Positions 7,474 through 14,253 of a DNA stretch of 64,000 nt are shown here, in pieces. This DNA is from Sphingobacterium paucimobilis HER1398 (GTDB lineage Bacteria; Bacteroidota; Bacteroidia; Sphingobacteriales; Sphingobacteriaceae), in NCBI RefSeq assembly GCF_000416985.1, contig NZ_ATDL01000016.1, forward strand, positions 248,001-312,000. Direction: 5' to 3'. Made by a program: the position numbers and the translations under genes. Positions within the stretch are counted from its first letter, which is position 1. Each line of letters opens with the position of its first letter. Below the pieces are notes generated by a model, which saw only the letters and a list, made by a program, of their open reading frames with translations, did not search any database and was not told the origin of the DNA.

Positions 7474-8539
7474 AGCGATAGATTCATTGGTCGATGATAG
7501 TATGTTGCTACTATCTCAATTGGTGGCTACGCCTTCTTTTAGTCGGGAAGAGCACACCACAGCTACGCTTTTGGTGACTTTTCTTGAAGAGCGAGGTGTT
7601 ACGGATGTAAAGCGTATTGGTAATAATGTCTTGGTTTATAATAAGTTTTTTGATGTCGATAAGCCTACTGTTTTACTAAATTCACATCACGATACTGTAA
7701 AGCCGAACCCTGGTTATACGAATGACCCTTTTTTAGCTATAAGAAAAGAAGGCAAATTGTACGGTTTAGGAAGTAACGATGCGGGAGGGTGTCTAGTTTC
7801 TCTAATCGCTGCTTTTTTGTTCTTCTATGAACAAGAGGATTTAAAGTATAACCTGTGCCTAATAGCTTCTGCTGAAGAGGAAATATCTGGTAGAGATGGG
7901 ATTGAAGAAGCGTATAAACACGTTGTATGTTGTGATTTTGCTATTGTCGGCGAACCTACTTTGTTGGATCTAGCTATTGCGGAGAAAGGACTGATGGTCT
8001 TGGATTGTGTAGCACATGGGGAATCCGGACATGCGGCGCGTGAAGAAGGAATAAATGCTATTTATAAAGCATTTGAGGACATCAATTGGTTTAGGACATA
8101 TCAGTTTTCTAAGGAGTCTCAATTTTTGGGACCTGTTAAGATGTCTGTGACAATGATTGATGCAGGTACACAGCATAATGTTGTGCCTGCGACATGTAGA
8201 TACGTTGTAGACGTGCGTACAACCGATGTTTATCAGAACGAAGAGGTACTAGATATCATTCGAGAGCATGTTGGATCCGAAGTAACTCCTAGGTCAACTC
8301 GATTAAATCCTTCGACGATCGCTTTAGAGCATCCCATAGTACAGTCAGGATTAAAGTTGGGGTGTAAAGTGTATGGCAGTCCCACAATGAGTGATCAGGC
8401 TTTATTGCCCATTCCATCTGTAAAAGTTGGCCCCGGCGACTCCGCCCGTTCACATACCGCGGACGAATATATATACGAATATGAAGTTGCGAAAGGAATA
8501 GAATTCTATATTCAGTTGTTGGAGGAGGTGATTCTTTAG
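7466..8539 (+). CDS. argE: M20 family acetylornithine deacetylase
   Basis: A zinc-dependent M20 peptidase that removes the acyl group from N-acylornithine or N-acylcitrulline to complete the acylated part of the arginine route. Visible features are NSHHDTVKP (metal His and Asp), GSNDAGGC (bridging Asp), SAEEEISG (catalytic and metal Glu pair), GEPT, and SHTADEYI near the C-terminus (metal His). In a succinylornithine pathway it should act on N-succinylcitrulline. I chose the ATG at 7466 (357 residues); an in-frame GTG at 7454 would add four. It overlaps proC by 8 bases and is the last gene before a terminator, so argH is not part of this cluster. Confidence 0.88.
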   Translation: MNKAIDSLVDDSMLLLSQLVATPSFSREEHTTATLLVTFLEERGVTDVKRIGNNVLVYNKFFDVDKPTVLLNSHHDTVKPNPGYTNDPFLAIRKEGKLYGLGSNDAGGCLVSLIAAFLFFYEQEDLKYNLCLIASAEEEISGRDGIEEAYKHVVCCDFAIVGEPTLLDLAIAEKGLMVLDCVAHGESGHAAREEGINAIYKAFEDINWFRTYQFSKESQFLGPVKMSVTMIDAGTQHNVVPATCRYVVDVRTTDVYQNEEVLDIIREHVGSEVTPRSTRLNPSTIALEHPIVQSGLKLGCKVYGSPTMSDQALLPIPSVKVGPGDSARSHTADEYIYEYEVAKGIEFYIQLLEEVIL

Positions 8540-8580
8540 ATATTTATTAAAATAAGGGCTTGTTGAATCAGCTTTTAATA

Positions 8581-8612
8581 AAAAAGAGGGAACCAATAGT
8601 TCCCTCTTTTTT
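8581..8612. terminator. Bidirectional terminator between argE and rpsU
   Basis: A perfect 13-bp stem (AAAAAGAGGGAAC at 8581-8593 with its complement at 8599-8611) and a 5-base loop. A-tracts on one side and T-tracts on the other let it stop both argE (+) and rpsU (-), whose stop codons flank it. Confidence 0.92.
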
Positions 8613-8623
8613 GCGCTATATAC

Positions 8624-8815
8624 TTATATGTTCTCTTGTGCCATGGCTTGTTTATAAATAGCTTTTTTGCGCTGTGTTCGCTTGGCTACAGATTTCTTGA
8701 CGTAAGCCTGGCGCTCACGCAGCTCTTTTATTACCCCTGTATTGTTGAATTTCTTCTTTAAGCGTTTTAATGCGCGATCCAAAGATTCTCCTTCTTTTAC
8801 ATGTACAATAATCAT
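8624..8815 (-). CDS. rpsU: 30S ribosomal protein S21 (bS21)
   Basis: bS21 binds near the anti-Shine-Dalgarno end of 16S rRNA. The 63 residues start MIIVHVKEGESLDRALKRLKK and continue KELRERQAYVKKSVAKRTQRKKAIYKQ, the standard bS21 layout. The gene is preceded by a full Shine-Dalgarno sequence (8826-8834), exceptional in this window. Work on Flavobacterium has shown that Bacteroidota ribosomes hide their anti-Shine-Dalgarno with bS21 and that rpsU mRNA is translated by ribosomes lacking it, giving autoregulation. The gene here has the features expected for that circuit. It is transcribed alone and leftward into the shared terminator. Confidence 0.96.
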   Translation of the reverse strand: MIIVHVKEGESLDRALKRLKKKFNNTGVIKELRERQAYVKKSVAKRTQRKKAIYKQAMAQENI

Positions 8816-8825
8816 TTCCTAATAT

Positions 8826-8834
8826 ACCTCCTTT
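8826..8834 (-). promoter_or_regulatory. Strong Shine-Dalgarno sequence of rpsU
   Basis: On the minus strand the sequence reads AAAGGAGGT, a nine-base match to the anti-Shine-Dalgarno, ending 10 bases before the rpsU ATG. I saw no comparable match before the other starts I inspected. It fits the known autoregulation of rpsU in Bacteroidota. Confidence 0.88.
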
Positions 8835-8938
8835 CTTTCGCTTTAAATGATGAACTAGGAATATAACCTTTTAAAGGGACAATTACAAATTGTTTGGTAA
8901 ATCCATATGCTTTTGTACAGTATCTGGGGCGATGGTAT

Positions 8939-8998
8939 CTAGTGGGGGCTTCGGCTGCAGACGGTTATAGAGTGAACTGTACTAGAAGCCACCTCTAG
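8939..8998. ncRNA. Possible structured RNA between rpsU and glyS
   Basis: Outer arms CTAGTGGGGGCTTC (8939-8952) and GAAGCCACCTCTAG (8985-8998) pair at 12 of 14 positions. Inside them ACGGTT (8961-8966) can pair with AACTGT (8975-8980) if one G-U is allowed. The stretch is visibly more GC-rich than its AT-rich surroundings and has no ORF. It may be a small RNA, part of the rpsU leader region, or a remnant repeat. The strand is undetermined and it matches no RNA family I recognise; a cloverleaf or a GTTCRA box is absent, so it is not a tRNA. Confidence 0.35.
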
Positions 8999-9026
8999 CA
9001 AAAACCACTTGGTAAAAAAAAGAAAA

Positions 9027-9058
9027 ACGCACTATTATTTAGGTAGTGCGTCTTTTTT
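9027..9058 (-). terminator. Terminator after glyS
   Basis: An 8-bp stem ACGCACTA/TAGTGCGT (9027-9034 and 9044-9051) with a 9-base loop. A long A-tract on the plus strand (9014-9027) supplies the U-run for leftward transcription, just past the glyS stop. Confidence 0.85.
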
Positions 9059-9089
9059 ATAGGTAATGAAAGCTTAATAATACTCTTCT

Positions 9090-10559
9090 TTATTGGAGCT
9101 GATCCAATAAGTTATTCCAGCTGACTAAGTCTCCAATTATAGTTCTTAATTGGTCAATAGCAACGCGTTCTTGCTCCATGCTATCACGATGGCGGATAGT
9201 TACCGTGTTATCTTCCAGTGTCTGATGGTCTACGGTGATACAGTAAGGTGTCCCGATAGCATCTTGGCGACGATAACGCTTACCAATAGCATCTTTCTCA
9301 TCATACTGCATATTGAAGTCCAATTTCAACTTGTTCATAATTTCCCTTGCTTTTTCCGGTAGTCCATCTTTCTTTGTTAATGGAAAAATAGCGGCCTTGA
9401 CCGGAGCTATTGCAGGGTGGAACTTTAATACAACTCTGGAGTCTTGTTTTTCCTCGGTCGAGAGATCTTCGTGTACTAAAGAGTTCGCAAACACTGTTAA
9501 GAATAAACGATCTAACCCTACGGATGTCTCGACGACATAAGGGATATAGTTCTGGTTAATCTCAGGGTCGAAGTATTGCATTTTTTTCTTCGAAAATTCC
9601 TGATGTTGTTTTAGATCGAAATCTGTACGGGAGTGGATACCTTCCACCTCTTTAAAGCCGAAAGGAAAATCATATTCTATATCCACAGCAGCATTAGCAT
9701 AGTGTGCCAGTTTTACGTGATCGTGGTAACGATATTTGGCAGGATTGGAACCTAATGCCAAGTGCCATTTTAGACGTGTTTCTTTCCATTTTTCATACCA
9801 TTCCAGCTCTGTGCCCGGACGTACGAAAAACTGAAGTTCCATCTGTTCGAATTCGCGCATGCGCATAATAAATTGACGGGCAATGACTTCATTACGAAAG
9901 GCCTTGCCAATCTGTGCGATACCAAAAGGAATTTTCATCCGACCTGTTTTTTGGACATTCAGAAAATTCACAAAGATACCTTGTGCTGTCTCCGGACGTA
10001 AATATACCTGCTCAGCACCATCTGCCATAGCTCCCATTTGGGTAGCAAACATCAGGTTGAATTGTCTGACTTCGGTCCAGTTCTTGGTGCCAGAAACAGG
10101 GCAGACGATATTATGTTCTTCTATAATAGTTTTAAGACGTGGCAAATCATCAGCATTAAGGGCATCATCCAGATCCTGTTGAAGTTGTGCTGCTTTATCT
10201 GATTTGCCGTCTTTTTCGTATCGGTCAATCTTATCTTCGATAAGCTGATCTGCACGATAACGCTTTTTAGAATCTTTATTGTCGATCATCGGATCGTTAA
10301 ACCCATCTACGTGTCCGGATGCTTTCCAGATCGTAGGGTGCATGAAGATAGCGGAGTCTATACCTACTATGTTTTCATTTAACTGCACCATGGATTTCCA
10401 CCAATAGGTCTTTAGGTTGTTTTTTAACTCAGCACCTAGCTGACCATAATCGTACACAGCACTAAGGCCATCATAGATCTCACTCGACTGGAATACAAAA
10501 CCATATTCCTTGGCGTGAGATACTATATTTTTAAATAAATCGTCTGTTTGCTTACTCAT
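9090..10559 (-). CDS. glyS: Glycyl-tRNA synthetase (alpha2, single-chain type)
   Basis: This enzyme charges tRNA-Gly with glycine. It is the single-chain class II homodimer type, unlike the two-subunit enzyme of many proteobacteria. The 489 residues include FQSSEIYDG at the start, RPETAQGIFVNF (motif 2 region), GIAQIGKAFRNE, the FEQMELQFFV stretch, TSVGLDRLFL (motif 3), and a C-terminal anticodon-binding domain (KFHPAIAPVKAAIFPLTKKDG). The ATG at 10559 (MSKQTDDLF) is taken as the start; the TTG four codons upstream is unlikely. It lies downstream of bcp by 63 bases and may share its transcript. Confidence 0.94.
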   Translation of the reverse strand: MSKQTDDLFKNIVSHAKEYGFVFQSSEIYDGLSAVYDYGQLGAELKNNLKTYWWKSMVQLNENIVGIDSAIFMHPTIWKASGHVDGFNDPMIDNKDSKKRYRADQLIEDKIDRYEKDGKSDKAAQLQQDLDDALNADDLPRLKTIIEEHNIVCPVSGTKNWTEVRQFNLMFATQMGAMADGAEQVYLRPETAQGIFVNFLNVQKTGRMKIPFGIAQIGKAFRNEVIARQFIMRMREFEQMELQFFVRPGTELEWYEKWKETRLKWHLALGSNPAKYRYHDHVKLAHYANAAVDIEYDFPFGFKEVEGIHSRTDFDLKQHQEFSKKKMQYFDPEINQNYIPYVVETSVGLDRLFLTVFANSLVHEDLSTEEKQDSRVVLKFHPAIAPVKAAIFPLTKKDGLPEKAREIMNKLKLDFNMQYDEKDAIGKRYRRQDAIGTPYCITVDHQTLEDNTVTIRHRDSMEQERVAIDQLRTIIGDLVSWNNLLDQLQ

Positions 10560-10622
10560 GATAAACAAATATAGATAAAGGTTACCAAAGCGGCAAAAGT
10601 TGAGAAGATTATGGCAGAAATA

Positions 10623-11087
10623 TTAATGATCGTATAAATCAAGAATCTGCTGTGACGCATTCTTGTTATCCACTTTCTTGATGATATGTTCTATTTTTCC
10701 TTTTTCATCGATGACAAAGGTAGTTCGAGCTGTGCCCATATATTTTTTACCATACATATTTTTCTCTACCCATACGCCATAGTCATTGACTATCTTCTGG
10801 TCTTCGTCTGCTAACAGATTAAAGGGAAGTTCGAATTTACTGATGAACTTTTGATGGGACTGTTCACTATCGATACTAACCCCCAATACTTCGAATCCTT
10901 TACTCAGCAACGATTGATAATTGTCTCTAAAATTACATGCTTCTGTAGTACAGCCTGGTGTATTATCTTTGGGGTAGAAATATAGGATGATCTTCTTTCC
11001 GCTAAAGTCGGATAGATTTACGATTTCTCCATTTTGATTCTTAGCTTGAATAGCGGGAGCCTGATCTCCAATTTTCAATTCTGACAT
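10623..11087 (-). CDS. bcp: Thiol peroxidase of the BCP/PrxQ family
   Basis: A cytoplasmic peroxiredoxin that reduces hydrogen peroxide and organic peroxides using thioredoxin. The 154 residues contain the active-site PKDNTPGCTTEACNFRDNY with the peroxidatic Cys at about 46 and the resolving Cys five residues later, the PrxQ arrangement. GVWVEKNMYGKKYMG and ARTTFVIDEKG are also typical. Length is normal. It is flanked by glyS (63 bases downstream) and the M23 peptidase (42 bases upstream); the shared orientation suggests one transcript, though no common function is evident. Confidence 0.92.
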   Translation of the reverse strand: MSELKIGDQAPAIQAKNQNGEIVNLSDFSGKKIILYFYPKDNTPGCTTEACNFRDNYQSLLSKGFEVLGVSIDSEQSHQKFISKFELPFNLLADEDQKIVNDYGVWVEKNMYGKKYMGTARTTFVIDEKGKIEHIIKKVDNKNASQQILDLYDH

Positions 11088-11129
11088 GTCTTATAAATTT
11101 AATAGGCTAACTACCTAAAGTATGAAATC

Positions 11130-12854
11130 TTATTTAATAAAACTAGCTTCGTATACCTTTTCATTGTCTTTCCAATCTTTGACAACTAGTTTAAACTTAT
11201 GTGTACCCTTAGCTAGAGAGGAGTCAAAAGTATGCCATAGATGACGGTTCTTAGAGTCATATTCCATCAACACCCATTTGTCGTCAATATATCCATGGAA
11301 AGATTGTATGCCGGAAAGATTGTCGGTGATGGTAAAGTCGATCTTTCGCTGGGTAGCGACGTTCTTCCCAGGCGTAAGATTACGTGACGTGATTATCGGT
11401 GCAATTGTATCAACAACGACGTAAAAGCTTCCAAAATTACGGGTATTGACCGATACCCATCCGTTTTGAAAACTTCCGCCCTCAGCTCCGTTTTCTAACG
11501 ATGCTATTAAAGCTTTACTTTGTAGGTGTGTAGGTAGGGTGGTCGGTTTTATAGCCAGATTGTAAGATTGGAATACAGGAATAAGATTATTATGAATCTT
11601 GTGCACAATGGAGTATCCATTGGCCGGTGTTGGCGCTGTACCGTATTCGAAATCCAAGTCATCATAGAGTACCTTTACAGGAATATTGACTTTTACGTCA
11701 TTACGCTCAAAGGAATTCACTTTATCATATTTCAAGAATTGTGTCCCTGTAGCTTTGTAAGTAACGTTTTTTGTACTTCCTGTATTTTCAATTTTAAAAT
11801 TCAGTTCACTACTATTTCCAGCAATATCCTTGACTACATACTTAGCATCGTATATTTTGTTTTCCTGAAGTTCGAATCCTCTCTTTTCAGGAAGTGTTTT
11901 GAAGATTTCTATAGGGTTTCCAGGATCCTTAAAGCTTTTTTGGATTTTTACCTTTGTTTTTTTCCAGTAGGGGTAATCAATATAAGAATGTATACCCCGG
12001 GAGCTATTAAAGTCCAATTCTTCAAATAATACGGTAGATACGGACTTGCCGTCAATAAATAGTTCTATAGAATAGACACCATTTTGGAACCCACCATTCC
12101 GATGTCTATCTACTGTGCTGATGCCGAGCCCAAACAGGCCATTCACAGATAGAGGAGAAGTCTGTGTTGGGGTGTACACACCAGCTCGGATAGCCTTTAC
12201 AGCAATTGGTTTTCGAGGCGTGTGTTCGTTGAATAAGGGGGCACTCAAGTCGTAAAGCATAATACTGTTGATCGTGGGCTTAAAGTTGTCGTTAAATTTT
12301 AAGCCAAACAACTGTGGATTGAGCGGATTTTGACTTTTGGTATCCCTTATCTCAAAATGGAGATGTGGGCCGCCAGAGCCTCCGGAGTTACCAGTTCGAC
12401 CAATAAGCATACCTTTGCTGATGACAACCTGGTTTCTGTTTAAAGTGATATCGACATCAAAGCGCTGTTGTTTATATTGCTCTGCACGAACGATATTGGT
12501 TAGCACTTCGTTGAAGTCTTCCATATGTAAGTATACCGTAGTATAACCATTAGGGTGGTCAATGTAAACCGAATTACCCCCACCGCCTATCTGTACCCGA
12601 ACACGTGATACATAACCTTCAGCAGCAGCGTGGAGCGGTAGTCCCGTCCGTTGCTGTGTCCGATAGTCATCACCTGCATGAAAATGTGTCGAACGTAACT
12701 CGCCGAATGTACCTGATGCATCCATAGCGATGTTGAGTGGGTTACGAAAATACCCCTGAGGATAATTGCGTGAAGTAATAATATCCTTACTCTGTCCAAT
12801 AGATGCACCGGTCTGTAGGAAAAGAAAGAAAATCAAGTAAAATATCTTTCCCAT
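11130..12854 (-). CDS. Secreted M23 family (LytM-type) metallopeptidase
   Basis: A predicted periplasmic or surface zinc endopeptidase that would cut peptidoglycan peptide bridges or regulate amidases. It has an N-terminal signal peptide (MGKIFYLIFFLFLQTGASIGQS) and then an M23 domain at about residues 50-165 with the zinc ligands HFHAGDDY and the HLHFEIRD (HxH) motif. The remaining 400 or so residues look like beta-rich domains of unknown role (IAPIITSRNLTPG region). Length 574 is common for this Bacteroidota group. It starts 4 bases after the FAH-family gene ends, so the two are likely co-transcribed. Confidence 0.85.
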   Translation of the reverse strand: MGKIFYLIFFLFLQTGASIGQSKDIITSRNYPQGYFRNPLNIAMDASGTFGELRSTHFHAGDDYRTQQRTGLPLHAAAEGYVSRVRVQIGGGGNSVYIDHPNGYTTVYLHMEDFNEVLTNIVRAEQYKQQRFDVDITLNRNQVVISKGMLIGRTGNSGGSGGPHLHFEIRDTKSQNPLNPQLFGLKFNDNFKPTINSIMLYDLSAPLFNEHTPRKPIAVKAIRAGVYTPTQTSPLSVNGLFGLGISTVDRHRNGGFQNGVYSIELFIDGKSVSTVLFEELDFNSSRGIHSYIDYPYWKKTKVKIQKSFKDPGNPIEIFKTLPEKRGFELQENKIYDAKYVVKDIAGNSSELNFKIENTGSTKNVTYKATGTQFLKYDKVNSFERNDVKVNIPVKVLYDDLDFEYGTAPTPANGYSIVHKIHNNLIPVFQSYNLAIKPTTLPTHLQSKALIASLENGAEGGSFQNGWVSVNTRNFGSFYVVVDTIAPIITSRNLTPGKNVATQRKIDFTITDNLSGIQSFHGYIDDKWVLMEYDSKNRHLWHTFDSSLAKGTHKFKLVVKDWKDNEKVYEASFIK

Positions 12855-12858
12855 ACTA

Positions 12859-13470
12859 TTATTTGATAAGTGTCGAAAACATTAATTTGTCTGCTAGAAA
12901 TCCTTCCAGTTTATCCCCAATAACTACAGGACCTACACCTGCAGGAGTACCGGTATAGATTAGATCACCTTTTCGTAGGGTTATATATCTGGAAATAAAT
13001 GTGATTAAAGTGTCGATATCAAATATCATATCAGCCGTGTTGCCCAATTGTACGACTTCTCCGTTTTTGGTCAGGGAAAAAGTAATAGCGTTTAGGTCTG
13101 TAAAGTTTTCTTTAGGCAAAAGCGGACTTATTACTGCGGAATGATCAAAGGACTTAGCAAGTTCCCAGGGAAGTCCTTTGGATTTGAGTTGGGATTGTAA
13201 GTCGCGGGCAGTAAAGTCGATCCCTAGCCCGATAGCGTCATAGTACTTATGAGCAAATTTTTTAGCCACGTGTTTGCCTTCGTTACAAATACGTACCACG
13301 AGTTCACACTCATAATGAATATCTTTTGAAAAGTCTGGGATGTAGAAGTCTTTATTGTCTTTGAGTACTGCGGTATCGGGCTTTAAGAAGATAACAGGTT
13401 GATCAGGTACAGGGTTGTCGAGTTCTTTGGCATGATCGATATAGTTGCGGCCTACTGCGATGATTTTCAT
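12859..13470 (-). CDS. Fumarylacetoacetate hydrolase family protein
   Basis: The 203-residue FAH-fold protein resembles the small acylpyruvase/oxaloacetate-processing members such as YcgM/FAHD1. It shows the N-terminal KIIAVGRNYIDHAKELDNP, KPDTAVL, the metal-binding HYECELVVRI, GLGIDFTARDLQ, and the closing YTGTPAGVGPV. Glu residues in ECELV and the Asp in GIDFTARD are probable Mg/Mn ligands. The substrate cannot be told from the sequence; acylpyruvates or oxaloacetate are the likeliest. First gene of a leftward set with the M23 peptidase, bcp and glyS. Confidence 0.85.
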   Translation of the reverse strand: MKIIAVGRNYIDHAKELDNPVPDQPVIFLKPDTAVLKDNKDFYIPDFSKDIHYECELVVRICNEGKHVAKKFAHKYYDAIGLGIDFTARDLQSQLKSKGLPWELAKSFDHSAVISPLLPKENFTDLNAITFSLTKNGEVVQLGNTADMIFDIDTLITFISRYITLRKGDLIYTGTPAGVGPVVIGDKLEGFLADKLMFSTLIK

Positions 13471-13588
13471 ATGTAAATAATTTTTCTTTAATGGCCATCC
13501 GTCAGTCGACGGACTTATCTGTTTTATTTAGACATTCGTATGCGATCTCCCAATACTTAGTTATGGGCGATTCTATACAGGATGATTA

Positions 13589-13610
13589 ATTTTCTTGTTC
13601 GCAAGAAAAT
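13589..13610. other. TTCG-tetraloop hairpin
   Basis: ATTTTCTTG (13589-13597), loop TTCG, CAAGAAAAT (13602-13610). UUCG-type loops are very stable in RNA when read on the plus strand. No T-run follows, so it is not a standard terminator. The role is unknown; a 5' leader element of either divergent gene is possible. Confidence 0.4.
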
Positions 13611-13708
13611 CTACATAAACAAACTTAACCAAAATTGATTTTATATCCAATAAATGCTTTGACGGAGTACCTAGCTGCGGGTACATATGCGAAAATAGAG
13701 TGTTAAAT

Positions 13709-13716
13709 TACTTTTG
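13709..13716 (+). promoter_or_regulatory. Probable -7 box for the GMC operon
   Basis: TACTTTTG matches TAnnTTTG exactly, 55 bases before the start at 13771. The -33 element is not clear. Confidence 0.4.
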
Positions 13717-13770
13717 CTAAAACGTTTTTCTGATTAAAATACTTAAATTAGATTCTAGGTTTCAAATATT

Positions 13771-14247
13771 ATGAACAGAAGAACAGCATTAAAACAATTT
13801 TTTATTCTTGCAGGAGGTCTTATGATAGCTTCTTCTTGCGCAGGGGAAACAGGAGGTGCCTCTATTGAGCTACGAAATATCGTACTGTCTGCCGATGATG
13901 AAGCGCTTATTGGTGATTTAGTGGAGGCTATTATTCCCAAGACGGATTCACCCGGAGCAAAGGAGCTGAATTTGCATCTTTTTGTAATGAGAATGCTGGA
14001 CGATTGTCATAGTCGTGAAGATCAAGATGCTTTTATCAAAGGATTGAAAATGGCTGCCAAAGCGAACTTAAATACAGAATCTGCCCACTTGGCTTATCTA
14101 CAGACTTTAAAAGAAGACATTTTTTTCGATATTCTCAAAAAGCGGACTCTACAGGGCTATCTTAACTCGGAGTACATTATGAAAAACAAGTTGATTTACG
14201 AATTGGTTCCTGGTCATTATGATGGAGCGGTAAAAGTTAATACATAA
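13771..14247 (+). CDS. Gluconate 2-dehydrogenase subunit 3-like lipoprotein
   Basis: A 158-residue protein of the gluconate 2-dehydrogenase subunit 3 family, normally the small partner of a GMC flavoprotein. The N-terminus MNRRTALKQFFILAGG carries a twin-arginine signal and ends at a lipobox (ASSC, Cys about 23), so the complex would be folded in the cytoplasm, exported by Tat and anchored by lipid. The mature part contains the typical LSADDEALIGDLVEAIIPKT. The GMC gene follows after 6 bases, which confirms the pairing. The small subunit probably supports export or stability of the large one rather than catalysis. Confidence 0.82.
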   Translation: MNRRTALKQFFILAGGLMIASSCAGETGGASIELRNIVLSADDEALIGDLVEAIIPKTDSPGAKELNLHLFVMRMLDDCHSREDQDAFIKGLKMAAKANLNTESAHLAYLQTLKEDIFFDILKKRTLQGYLNSEYIMKNKLIYELVPGHYDGAVKVNT

Positions 14248-14253
14248 TAGCAT

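Larger units (their letters stand above)
13471..13770. other. Divergent intergenic region with two hairpins
   Basis: The 300 bases between the FAH-family gene (-) and the Tat-lipoprotein gene (+) hold no ORF. They contain a 6-bp stem TCCGTC/GACGGA (13498-13503 and 13508-13513), a perfect 9-bp stem with a TTCG tetraloop (13589-13610), and TACTTTTG (13709-13716), an exact match to the -7 consensus for the rightward operon. Confidence 0.55.

Noticed and set aside
8939..8998. tRNA or tmRNA in the rpsU-glyS gap
   Set aside because: There is no cloverleaf, no GTTCRA T-arm and no encoded tag; it is kept only as an unclassified structured sequence.
11568..12029. A 153-codon frame on the plus strand inside the M23 peptidase gene
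   Set aside because: Its sequence is the complement of a clearly conserved secreted peptidase and has no domain of its own.
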